From assembly GCA_016617785.1 (NCBI GenBank), contig JADILM010000002.1:1116001-1180000 (forward strand): DNA of 64,000 nt, read 5' to 3'. Source of the stretch: Sporobolomyces roseus. Lineage: Eukaryota; Basidiomycota; Microbotryomycetes; Sporidiobolales; Sporidiobolaceae. This document shows, in pieces, positions 1 through 10,899 of this stretch. The translations under genes were made by a program, and so were the position numbers. Each line of letters starts with the position of its first letter. Within the stretch, counting starts at the first letter, position 1. Under the pieces are notes generated by a model. The model did not search any database and had not been told where the DNA came from. It was given only the letters and a program-made list of their open reading frames with translations.

Positions 1-749
1 GACTTACAAGATTTAGTCGATCAGAATGCTGAATTAGCGGGTCACTCGAATCAGAACCAGAAGATCAAGCATGTTGCCAGTCTGAGGGAGGAGTTGGTCG
101 AGAGTAAACGGGTAAGTCGAAAGAATGATTCCACTCCTTTCTCTCTTTCGACTCAGACACTGATGAACCACGTTGTCGTCTCTAGAAACACCTCTCAACG
201 TTATCCCTCCTGACCTCAGCGCAAACTCGTCTCAAAGAGCTCGAACGTGAACTCGACTCGTATCGAGCAGTTCCTTCTTCCTCCTCTTCTTCCAATCTAC
301 CCTCCTCTCTCGCCTCTTCATCTTTACCACCCTTATCAGTCCGCTCTCGTGTCAGTAGACCGAACATCGAGGACGTTCAGGCTCCAACTCCATTCCAACT
401 CCTACAACAACAATCACAACGTTCGCTTCCTCCTCCTCCCTCTCAATCAGTCCCTACTATTATCACCTCTTCTTCACTCTCCGCTGCCCCTCGAGCCTCA
501 AGTCGACCCTCCACGTTCAGAGCGTCCACTACGCCAACTTCGACATCGACCTTATCAACTCTGATAGAAGATGAATCGTTCCTTCCTCCTATACTGGCGA
601 AATCCGCTAGTTCTTTCTTACTGAGACCACCACAAGCTGTCGGATTGGGAGGAGGACTCGTGGTGAGGGATGCGAGGAGGAGGAGGTCGGAGGTGAGTAG
701 TGCAGAGAGAATGGAGGGGAGAATGAGCGTTTCTGAGTTATTCAATTAG
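1..749 (+). CDS. Kinesin-like protein, C-terminal part (5' truncated by window)
   Basis: Only the last ~224 residues are visible. Exon 1..111 is open from base 1 and encodes a charged coiled-coil segment containing GHSNQNQKIKHVASL. This matches the conserved tail element shared by fungal KIF15-like kinesins and the HMMR C-terminal region. A GTAAGT donor at 112 and a TAG acceptor ending at 185 join it in phase 0 to exon 186..749, which starts with about 30 helical residues and then turns into a Ser/Pro-rich disordered tail ending FSELFN-stop-like (SELFN, stop TAG 747-749). No motor domain is in the window, so the kinesin call rests on the short tail motif and is an inference. It could instead be a non-motor coiled-coil protein with the same tail. 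The next gene starts ~380 bases downstream on the same strand. Confidence 0.5.
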
Positions 750-1131
750 GACTTCTCGCAACTCGGTACTTAATCTTGATTATACTTCACCTATACCCCC
801 TACTTCGTCTTTCCCTTAGTGAACATACTACTTGGAGCGTTCCCTCTTTACGAGTGCGTCTATTTTTGTCGGAAATCTGTATTTCTCTCGAATGTTTAGT
901 ACAACATGATCGCATCTTGCGCGCTTCTTTTGAGGCAGCATCGTGTCGAGAGGCGATAGCGAGGAGTCGTCGCAGTAGGTGATTGAAGCGGCAAGAAGTG
1001 ATGAGTAAGCCTGAATTGCGAGATCTTTGATCAACTTCCGAGTCTTCGACAAACCAAAAATGCCGAACTTTTTCTCTGTCTCTCTCCCTTCACTATCGAA
1101 AGCCACACGACACGCTACGAAGCTATCAATC

Positions 1132-3578
1132 ATGCGTGCTACATACCTGCTTCGTACCATCTATGCTTTCTTCGCTCTTTCCTCGGCAGTCTCCCTCGCT
1201 CAAGACTCGCTCTTCGCTCCTAATCCACCTCTCGCAGCCTCGCAGCTTGTAGATCGACATGATCACTATATAGGACCAGTCAGAGGAGGTATCGAAAAGC
1301 TCGAGATCCCCTCAACCCCAGGAGAAACCATCATTTCAGTCAATTCAACGACACCACTCCTCGCATCGACCTCTCCCGGCTCAGCTTCGTCTCCTTCGCT
1401 TACCACCAGTGTTCAGTCACCCGCATCAACCGCTGAGCACGATCACCGTCATTCTCGACTTCCTGCGAAACTCGAAATCGACGAAAACGAGATTCTCAAA
1501 ACTCATGTTTTTGATCCTCCCTCTTATTACGACCTGGATCAGACAGAAGAAGGAATGAAGGGAGTCATGGTGGCTCATGTGGTAATCATGTCGATGGCTT
1601 TCTTCGTCTTCCTTCCTCTCAGTGAGCTCCCTCTTCCTTCGCAATCCTGTAAAAAGACGGGCTATTCTCTGCTGGGAGTATGTATTACGCTCATCGGATG
1701 CTGATGGGTAGGCTTGCTCCACAGCCATCTTCCTCAAGTCGGGTGGATCGTCTCTTTCGATTCTACCTCAATTCGCTTTCCTGTTTTGCTGCTTCGTCGG
1801 TCTCGTTCTCGGTCGAATCTACAGCTGGAGCACTCCGTCGAGATATGAACATTCCTCACACAAGCTGATCGGGTACCTCACGATGGTACTGACGGTCGGG
1901 CTCAACTTGGTCGATGTCGGTCGTTTCGCACTTCGCTCAAATTGCTGCGGACGGCTCAAGGAAAGGCTCTTTGGTATTCTTGGAGGGTTCAATACCAAGA
2001 GAAGCCCGCATGAACACAATGAGACGATCTTTAAATACGGGGACGCAGAGGAGGAACGACAAGGTCTGGTCGAATCACCTTTACTCGAATGCTCTCCTCA
2101 CGCTGCGTCCGATCATGATTTCAGTGCCTCCTCCTCTCGTGGCAACTCGTCAAATTTTTCCGACAGCAACACGATCTACGACAGCGCCGGTCAATCTCAC
2201 TTTCCGAAGTCGAACTCGACTCGAGCTCAACTTCTCGACTTCGCTCTCGACCTTTCAATGTGTCTCTTGGTCCTCTTCGCTTACATCGAACTCTTCAATG
2301 GAGTCGCCACATACTTTGGATTCTGTCGAGGTAACTATCTGAATGGGGAAGTTTGCAACTTTCGCTTTGACCTCCTTCTTCGCTGACTTACTGATGCTCA
2401 AACTCCTTCCTATAGATGCCTCGCTCATGCGATCAAGGGATCGATCTTCTTCTGGTACGGCGTACTCACGTTTGCGAGGTATTGTGGGGGAATGTCAAAG
2501 TTGGGATGGGCTTGGAATCGGACGCCCTCGGGAGAAAGAACCATTTTCACGGCGGAATTCGTCGAAAGCTTCGTCATCTTCCTCTATGGCTCGACGAATA
2601 CATGGATGGAGAGATGGGGGAAATCTGGAGCTTACTCGGTCAAGGACGTTCAACATGTGTCGATCGCCGTAATGTGCGTTTTTGGGGTCACTGCTCGCTT
2701 CTCGAACTTGTGCTGACGCGACTCGATAAGCAGGTTTTGGGCTGCTGGAGCACTCGGTATGCTACTCGAAAGTCGTACAATCAGAGATTGGTTGGCGACT
2801 CCAGCTGTTCAAGCTTCGAATCAAGATTTCATTAGGATAGCTCAACCAGCTTCGTCAACTTTTTCCTTCAACCCTTTTCCAGGTGAGCGAAGGAGAGGCT
2901 CAGAGGTTCTTCAAAGAGAGAGCTGTCGCTCACGATGCCCATGGTATCGCCCACAGCTCTCGTGGTTGGCGTCACTGGAATCGCAATGAGCGCTCATCAT
3001 CAGACGTATCAATTTCAAGGTTGGCCCTCCTTTCCTCGCTCCTCGATCATTTCCACTACTCACATTCGACTTGGCTAGTCGAGATCCACGCTCTCTGGGG
3101 CTACCTCCTCGCCCTCTTTGCTCTATTCCGTTTCCTCACGTATTTCTTCCTCTACCTTCGACCACCTGCCTCGATCCTCCCCTCTCGTCCGCCAACCGAA
3201 GCTCTCGCATCTCTCTTTCTCACTTGTGGAGGGGTCGTATTCGTCTTTTCGACGGAACAAATCACGTTCGCTGCGATGCGACATCAAGCGGATGATGTGA
3301 TGGTGAGCTCCGCTTAACTCTCACTTGCTCTCGATCGTACAGTTGAGGAGCTGAGAAAGCTTGACCTTGTTCCACAGGCTCTTTTGAACGTTACCGTCGC
3401 TTTCGTTTGCACTGTCTTGCTCTGGATCGCTCTTCTCTTCGGGATCAAAGGTCGTTTTTCTTCTGCTCAGTCTCTACTACGGCGAAGAATACTGACAAAG
3501 ATTGGTGTCGCAGGCTGGGCTCTTCAGCGCTCACTCAGTCGAAAACTCTCGCAATCTTCTCCCGTCAAATCCGCTTAA
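1132..3578 (+). CDS. YTP1: YTP1-like multispanning membrane protein (DUF2427 + Ytp1 domains)
   Basis: The start at 1132 was chosen because it begins a clean signal peptide (MRATYLLRTIYAFFALSSAV); in-frame ATGs at 1027 and 1060 lie in the leader. Eight exons can be read: 1132-1621, 1725-2330, 2416-2673, 2734-2882, 2957-3019, 3079-3302, 3378-3450 and 3514-3578, giving about 640 residues. A lumenal Ser/Thr stretch is followed by the DUF2427 block (VAHVVIMSMAFFVFLPL, then a second membrane helix). The Ytp1 block follows, with CLAHAIKGSIFFWYG and LGWAWNRTP and at least five more hydrophobic helices. The family has distant similarity to cytochrome b561-type membrane proteins and no settled function. 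One oddity is that the exon 2/3 junction is off by one base with canonical splice sites (see findings). All other junctions close in phase. Confidence 0.85.
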
Positions 3579-4069
3579 TTGCCTTCGTGAACTATGTTAA
3601 TCGCTTGGGGCTCTCCCTCTATGTCCGGTAGTCCTCTACACCATTGTCAATCTGTACTGTCCTTTACCTACTGTGTATCGCTCGCTTCGTCACCTTTTGA
3701 CTTCACATCTGTCTATAGCCTTTCAGAATGTAATCTTTCGTTTCCATTGTTCGCTAGTGAAAGATATCGATCGCAAGACGTTGTCCACCTCGTCTCTCTG
3801 CACTATTGCGGTAACCGAGAGAGTCCGGCCTCGCGAATGACCGAAGTACGAAGGAGCAGAATCCATTCAATCTCGTTTCGAAACGTTTCGACAGCGTGAA
3901 CAAGCATGTCATCGTATGTCAAGCACGAAGAAGAGCGCGTAATCTAGATGTCGTCAAGTCAACAAAGTAAAACACAAGCAAGGAGGTCAGAGCACAGCGA
4001 GGGGTAAAGTAAATCAAGAGTCTGGGTATCATTCAAGCGTTCAAGCAATCGTCACTTCCACCTCCCGTC
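3579..4069. other. Convergent intergenic region
   Basis: These 491 bases lie between the stop codons of the YTP1-like gene (+) and the SWIM-RING gene (-). Both 3' untranslated regions should lie here. I see AT-richer stretches (about 3640-3760 and 3950-4030) but no convincing coding frame, tRNA or repeat. Confidence 0.6.
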
Positions 4070-5683
4070 CTAATAGAAGTCTTCCTCATCGTATTCGTCT
4101 TGGTATCGTCCTCCGTACCTTCCTCCTGCGCCATAATCCGCATCGTAGGCTCCGTAACCATATCCTCCTCGATACTTCTCCCCTCTCCTCGGTCCATGAT
4201 AGTCTACGTTTCTCAAGTTCGCCACTCATCAGTGACTACAACAGCACAGAAATGAAGAAGGGAGAGTGAGAACGTACAGGATGAAGTATCCCTATGACCG
4301 GAAATTCCTGCTTGAGCAGCGAAATTCAAGTATCCCTCACTCGAGACCGACGGGCCAGCTTGATTGGATCCTCCAGCAGCGTTTGAAGCAGTGGGAGAGT
4401 GCCATTTCTCCCTACAAAGTGGACAAGTGCTGCAAAGACAAACTCGCACCCAATCAGTACAAAAGAAGAACCGATAGGTTAGGAGAGGCTAGGACGTACA
4501 CAGGTCTCGAGGTACGTTCCCATTGAGCGAAACAAGGAGCATGTAGCGCATTACCGCACCCTTGAATCGACAAGCAGAACACCAATCCATTCGTCGAATT
4601 CGGTTCGAAATCTTCGTCTACACCTCCTCGTCCCACATCAGTTCACGCATTTCTTTGCTTCTCGAGTCCGAGTAGAGAGAAGAGGAACATACAACAAATG
4701 GGACAACTATCACCCTCTTGAGGAATCCTTTTCTTTACTCCCACTTCTTCCTCTTCCTCCTCTTGAACGACCTCATCGTTAAGTGCTCCTTCTTCTTGTT
4801 TCCCAGTAGCTTGTTTGTACATCTTTTTGACACGTTCTGCGAGTTGGTCTTGGGGTGCTGGACGAGCGTTGGCGAAAATCGAGCGGAGTTCGGAGGTGAG
4901 GAGGGCGGATTGATACCTGTTCGTTATGGAAATGTTCGATAAACGCGAGGGGAGATCCGAGAAGAAGGAAGGGAGAGGAGACGGAAGTGGACAAGGGGGA
5001 TCAGTGAGTCGATCGAATGGAGACTCTGGAGAAAAGAACGAACCAGAGATTGACACTATGAGGAACTTGGAGGACTGTGAACGGTCAAGATTATCGCATC
5101 AGCACTGATACAGTAGTCGTGGATCTCGAACGGGATTCGCTCACTCTTGAGGTAAACGAAGAGCTGTGAGATCAAGAATTTTGGCGAGATCAGTTCCTCT
5201 TTTCCTTGTTGTTCGATTTCGTCCAATTTGGAGCGAACTCACAATGTGCTTGCAATGGTTTCCTTTCTGTCCATCAGGACAATCACAAGTCGGGACAGAA
5301 CAAATACGGATCGTGTAGACATTCCCAGTTGATCCTAAAACCTTGAAGTCCTCTGACGTTTCACTTGTCCTCTCCCTGCCGATGCAAAAGAACCTTTGAC
5401 TCATGACTCTGTCTACCCTCTCCTGAGTTGCTTTCGGACACGCTAGAGGGACGAGTCGGATGTCAGCGGGGAAGAAGTAAACAAGTGAAGAGAGAGAGGA
5501 AGACTCGCTCTTCTTGTATAGCTTCAAACGTTTCTCTGCTGGAGCTGGAGGGATCACTACTCCATCTTCTCCTTTGATCTTCTTGGGTGGTTTAGGCGTG
5601 GGTCCAGCAGAGGGGTACAACCTTTCAAGGGGTACAGCAGCCGTTACTGGTGAAGCGGAGCGTTGGCGCTTGACTGGAGGCAT
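4070..5683 (-). CDS. SWIM-type and RING-type zinc-finger protein (ZSWIM2-like E3 ubiquitin ligase)
   Basis: Translation from the ATG at 5681-5683 gives a short basic, Pro-rich N-terminus (MPPVKRQRSASP). A SWIM finger follows: CDCPDGQKGNHCKH, i.e. CxC..CxH. Manual splicing then gives LFVYLKILQVPHSVNLWYQS and ALLTSELRSIFANA, the conserved linker of SWIM-RING proteins. A RING finger comes after an acidic spacer: CPIC, FCLSIQGCGNALHAPCF, VTCPLC. The protein ends in a Gly/Tyr/Arg-rich tail (YRGGYGYGAYDADYGAGGRY) with stop TAG at 4070-4072. At least five introns interrupt the gene, and two of them cut the SWIM/RING region. By family the RING should recruit an E2 and the SWIM should bind a partner or substrate; the substrate is unknown. 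The 5' end faces the C2H2 factor at 6264. Confidence 0.82.
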
Positions 5684-6263
5684 CCTTGAGGGTGTAGGTA
5701 CAGAGCTGGCTAGTGTGAGAGTGCCGAGAGGTGAAAGATAAATGGCAGCGCCTCAATTTTGAAGTCATTTTTTGAAAATCTCGGTTCAATGTTCTCTGCT
5801 CTCTTTCGTTCTACTCCCCACGAGTACGTACATACAAAGAGAATGCAAACGTCACGAGAAGAATAAGCGCTACGAGTCGAAGTATAAGCGAGAAGAAGCG
5901 TTGATTCGCTTCATACAGTAGGTTCGGTGAGGCACCAGAGTCTAGTACGGTACGGCAGGCAGGGATCTACAACTGTTAGCGCTTTCCGTTCTATTGAGTT
6001 TGACCAGAGAATTCATGTTTGAAGGGGAACAAATTGCGAAATTGCAAAAGCAAATGTCCGAGACGCAGCTCACCTCTCCTCTCTCCCTCAACGTTCAACC
6101 CGTCGACTTGTACTCTTGACGACAGTCTCCTACATCCCCTACTCGAGTACCCTTAACTGAACCAGCTCTTCCCGTCACTTCCTTCAATTGAATCACCCCC
6201 ACTTCAAATCGTTTCTCTCCCTCTCTCTTTCCTCCCTCAACTCTACCTCTACTCTTCGCAACG
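5684..6263. promoter_or_regulatory. Divergent promoter region, SWIM-RING gene / C2H2 factor
   Basis: These 580 bases separate two divergent start codons, so both promoters and leaders must lie here. A TTGCGAA heptamer at 6034-6040 (TTCGCAA on the other strand) recurs upstream of several other genes in the window. The 120 bases before the ATG at 6264 are strongly C/T-rich (6150-6240), as is common in fungal leaders. No reading frame of interest was seen. Confidence 0.45.
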
Positions 6264-8673
6264 ATGGCTAGTGATGGACCCAAGAAGAAGGCACACAAGG
6301 AGAGGTTGTCTACTTGCAGTTATTGTCCAATGGTGAGCTCTTTCTTTTGTCCTTCGAAACGCGGTCCCCCAGAGAATTCATCAGCTTATCCCCCGCTCTT
6401 CGCACGCTCTCTCTCTCTCTCTGTTGTAGACTTTCAAGAAGCTTGAACATGCTCAACGACACGAACGAACTCGTATGTTTACTCTCATTGCTCTCTCTCA
6501 TTGGCTCCCATTTTTTCCTTCTCGGCATCCGATCCCGGCAGCTGAACCCTCAGCTGACCTAAACCCTCGCTTTCGCATTCACTCTCATGTAGACACTCTC
6601 GATCGACCATATTCGTGTGATACTTGTGGTAAAACTTTCGCAAGACAGTAAGCTCCAAAGAGGATGCTCTCAGGAGAACTTGAACTTGAGAAACTGACCT
6701 TCGCATTGTTCAAATTTAGGGACACTCTACACCGTCACACTCGGTTACACTCTAGAACAGAGGAGGAGGGACCAGCAGGCAAAGGTCCCAAGAAACGAAG
6801 AGCTTCAACTTCGACGTCTGCGAAACCTTCGACTTCAAACGTACCGAAATCTCCCAAACCTTCATCCTCTTCTTCCTCTGGTTCATCTTCAGCGAAACCC
6901 ATCACGAAAGCTACTTCCAACAAGGTCAACCCAAAGCAAGATGAAGCATTCACTTCGTCTTCAGCTGCATTCGGACTCTCGATGAGTTTACCCGTGCATC
7001 CGCCGTCCTTTCCAGCCTATTCTCAGCCCGAAACATTTCTCGCCCACAACTCCACCACCTCCAGCCACCACGCCGACTTTCCCTCGATCGGGAACACAAA
7101 CTCCATCGACCCGTCTGTCCTCCCTCTGTATAGTCGCGTCGGCGATGTTGCAACAAACTCAAACTATGGAAACCGAATCCCTACTAGACGCGCTTCTCAT
7201 GGAGGCGGACCGACACAGGTTCTCGTCTCCTCAGCAATTGGAGGAGGAGGAAATGGAGGAAGCGCAACTCTCGCCAACGGAGGAGGAGGAGGAGGAGGAA
7301 TGAGTCGTCCTCGAGCTCTGACCCTCGCAGGTCTTCCTGAAAGTTTCGGTTGTTTCTCCCTCATCAACAGTCCCGCTTCTTCTACCGCATCACTCTCGCT
7401 CGATGAAGAGGACGATGATGACGACGACGAGTACCGGGATTCGAGTATGGAGGAGGACACTATCGCAGAAGAGAAACAAGACCCGACTTGGACTGTCGAT
7501 TCCCCTTCTTTCCCTCCCGCACCAGAATCTCACTACCCTTCACCTGCTTTCACTTCTTACTCCCCTTCAGCTCTCCATAAAGATTCTCTCACCGACTTGC
7601 AAGCGATCCTCGACAACGATCCTGTCCCTTCCAACTCTTTCGGCAAGTCGCAGTCATCTCGTCGTCGCAGAGCCTCTCACCAAGTCGCATCAGGAACTCA
7701 ACTCGCCGCCGTACCCGAACCAGATTTCGATTTCGAAGCTTTCGCCGCTTCAATCGAAGGTGCTGCTCCTTCGAACGGTCTCGCTCCCGGAGGAGGTCCT
7801 CATCACCGCTCTCTATCGTACGATGAGATCTTGATGCAGAAGAACGGAGGAGGAGGGAACTTGTTCGATCGTTACCCTACTCCACCTACCGATACGATTC
7901 CTGCTCTACCACTCCCTACTTCAACCGACAATGAATTCGAATGGCTCCACCAGTACACTGCGAGCGCCGAAGCTCAACAACAAGCTCGAGAAGATGCCGC
8001 CGCCACAGCAGCGATGTTCTCTCGAGGATTCGGACTCGACCCTTCCCAAACTCAACCTTCACCCTCTTCCTCTTCAGCTCTCGGTCTCAACCTTGGACTT
8101 CCTTCCCCTCCTTTGACCGCGATGGCAGTGCACGCTCACACCGTCGCAACTTCGACTTCCTCTTCACCTCACTTCTCTCTACCCATCTCATCCTCGTCTG
8201 CTCCTCCGGCTCAAGGAGTATTCTCGAACCTCGCTCAAACTTACGCATCGACTTATCCCACTTTCTCATTATCTGCTCCTCACGCCTCGATCGTTCCAAC
8301 TCCTTTACAATCTGCCCTCGCTTCTCACTCTTCCATCTCGATCGCAACGACCGAACCCGGTACCGACACCTCTACGACCTCTCCTTCCCTCCATGACCTC
8401 CTCGCAGCAGCGTGGGAACGTCGTCAACGACAACCCTCTCAAACTTGTTCCTCCTCCTCACCAATCTTGCCCGCTTCGATCAACCTCAAATCCCCTTTCA
8501 CTTCCTCCTCCTCTTCTCAAGTTCAAGCGAAACAAACTCCAGCGTTCTACATTCCTTCCGCGATGCATTCGAGTGCGGCACAAATCGGTACGGCCACCAA
8601 CGTCGATAGTCAAGCAATGACAGTTTCTGCGAGTGGTCCCCTTTCGCTACCAATCCCGACTTGGGCAAACTAA
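6264..8673 (+). CDS. C2H2 zinc-finger transcription factor with long low-complexity tail
   Basis: Four exons (6264-6332, 6430-6478, 6593-6647, 6720-8673) join in phase to 708 residues. Two adjacent C2H2 fingers sit at the very N-terminus: CSYC..HAQRHERTH (about residues 18-41) and CDTC..HRHTRLH (about 46-66), joined by a TLDRPYS linker. All three introns fall inside this finger block. A basic stretch (GPKKRR) follows, then ~630 residues rich in Ser, Pro, Gly and Gln with an acidic EEDDDDDDEY patch near 7403-7430. That layout is usual for fungal activators or repressors of the Adr1/Msn2-like paired-finger type, where the fingers bind short GC-rich sites. The target and signal cannot be read from sequence. 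The stop TAA is at 8671-8673. Confidence 0.85.
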
Positions 8674-9151
8674 GGTCTTCTCCCCCTCCTCCCTACGACT
8701 CTTTGTACTCTTTCTTATTTGTTGATCGTTACCATCCTCGTTCCTCTCTTTTCGTTTTCTGTCCATAAGTACTCGCCGTCAAAACTTCCCTCTCTCGCTT
8801 GTACACTCGACTCTGTTCCAGGACTTTTCCTCTACTTTATCTCTCCTTATCAGTTATTGCTTAGTCGGGCTCTCGTCAAAGTCGTGGGATTTCAAAGCTT
8901 TTGTTAGTTGTTCCTCTCCCGATTGTTCAAAATAGTGTTTCTTTTCTGCTTGAAGTGAAATTTGGCAAATGTTATTCTCCCGTTTATCTTGACTCTCAGT
9001 GTTCGAAAGGAAGGATGTGCGAGAAAGGCGATGGCCATCGATGTTACAGGAGGATGCAGAGGGGATGGGACAGAAACAACAAGTTTGAATTGGAGAGCAG
9101 TGCGAGAAGGAGAGGAGAGAAGATAGGGTGTGATGGGACGAGGAGGGGGCG
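8674..9151. other. Convergent intergenic region
   Basis: These 478 bases lie between the C2H2 factor (+) and the rhomboid gene (-) and must hold both 3' untranslated regions. T-rich stretches around 8700-8760 and 8900-8990 would suit poly(A) signals. No gene was seen. Confidence 0.6.
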
Positions 9152-10679
9152 CTAGATCCTTCCAATTTTGCGAAGGAAGAATAATAATCCAGAAGCGATT
9201 CCTCCTACGTGACCCGCAGAATCGGTCTGAAGGAGTGTCCACAAGTTCCGAGTTAGTTCAATCCTTACCGTAAAGAGATCGAGACGTACCATTCCGCCGC
9301 GCCTACTAGTCGCGTTGTAGAAGTCCCACGCGAACAAACCGCTGACACAGAGCTGTACGCGTGAATAAGTCGTGATCAGTTCGTGGAGGTCAGAGAACTG
9401 ATACGACGAGGAAAACGTACCCATGCAGGAACGGGAACGACTTCATGCAGCAATCTCATTCCTGGTCAGCTCTTGAATAAGTGAGAGAAGGGGTAGATGG
9501 TGCTCACCGAAGAATAGTAAGAAAGTTGCTCGAGGCATCGCAGCGGCGAAGAAAGCGATCGTCCCATAAGTAGCTCCGGAGGCACCCTGTAGTTGAAGGA
9601 CTTGGAGTAAGCTTTCAACACGAGTGCCTGATTCAAGACTATGACCTACATGAGCTGCGTAGTGAGGGTTTTGAGTGATGAAGTGATTGAACAAGAGTGA
9701 AAAGGTTGAAGCGGAGAGACCCTGTGCTTCCAAGGGGATCGATCAGCACAGCCTCGAGAGAGTATGCTGAATTACTCGTTGGACTCACGGAGAAGATGTA
9801 AAGCGAAAGGAATCCAACGTTTCCGAGCATGGCTAAAACAGCTGTTTTTCGAAGAGAAAGATCTCATCAGCGACGCTGGATCGTGAAGGAGACAGAGGAA
9901 AAGAGACTTACGAGGAGCCATGAAGAACAAGGTGATCATATTGAACACCAAGTGTCCAGTTCCTTCATGAGAGAAAGCAGAGGTCAAAAGACACCATCTG
10001 CGAGAACATGGAGATCGCTCAACTTAGCCCTGTATGACAAGCTGAAGGTTTTGTTTGACTCACACTCTTCCAGAAGAGATGTTCTGCCATGAGACGGTAA
10101 AGTTCTTCTGTAAGAACCTGACCCAACTGGCATCCCTAAACCTCGTTGCGAGTTCTTGACCGTACGCCCACGCCGCATAAACCGCGACGTTAATGACTGC
10201 GGGTCGATACTTGGGATCAGTACTTTCGTTAAAAGTTCTGATCAGGATTCAGACTCACCTAGTAAGGATCCTAAGATCCAAACTTGTTCAACTGAGTTGA
10301 TTCGATCTTTCCAACCTCCCGGTCCCCTTCCACTACCTCCTCCATTACCTCCTCTTCCATAATATGGTCTGATACCCTTCGTGACTCTAGTCGTACTGAA
10401 ACTACGTTGTAGTGATGCGAAGGATGAGGGAGGATGAGGGGAAGGACGAGATGAAGAGTGGAAAGCTGTTCTGAGGGAATCGAACGTATGGGATGGTGTA
10501 GAAGGTGTAAAGTAGCTGTTGTGAGAGCGTAGGGGAGCTACAGGTTGCCGTGAAGGGTAGAAGAAGGGCAGGGATCGGAAGGAGGTTGATGAGGGCTGAA
10601 AGAAGGCGAGAGGAGTCTGAGAGCGTGTTGATGCCTTCGGGAGGTTGGTCAGTAACCGTAGAGTACCTTTTGAAGCCAT
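9152..10679 (-). CDS. PCP1: Mitochondrial inner-membrane rhomboid protease (PARL/Pcp1/Rbd1 family)
   Basis: Starting at 10679, the first ~100 residues are Ser/Arg-rich with no early acidic residues (MASKGTLRLLTNLPKASTR), which fits a mitochondrial presequence. Six or so exons follow. They carry NVAVYAAW (helix 1), the conserved SWQNISSGRVW..TSAFSHEGTGHLVFNM segment, the catalytic serine in GASGATYG, and the catalytic histidine in DSAGHVGG close to the C-terminus. The Ser/His dyad and the HEGTGHLVFNM loop define an active rhomboid of the mitochondrial type, which in yeast cleaves the dynamin-like protein Mgm1 and Ccp1. The stop TAG is at 9152-9154. The gene is convergent with the C2H2 factor and its 5' end faces the SET1 3' end ~220 bases away. 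Confidence 0.9.
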
Positions 10680-10899
10680 TTCGAGATTGAGCTGAAGCGA
10701 AGGAGGGAGAAAAGCGAAATCGCTTGATCTCTCAACAACACTTCTCGCCTACTCGAAACAATGCAGAGACAAGTAGATTGTTTGCAACAGAGAAGGTCCC
10801 GATAGCAGGCAAAAGAGACAAGTTCGGCAGAGAATAACGAGGGAATAGAATTCGTCGAGAAGCAATCAGAGTTGAACAAAGAACAGAGTTTGAACGAGA

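Noticed and set aside
7197..7460. Minus-strand frame with Ser and Pro runs opposite the C2H2 factor
   Set aside because: It is an antisense shadow of the acidic and Gly-rich tract of the real plus-strand gene.
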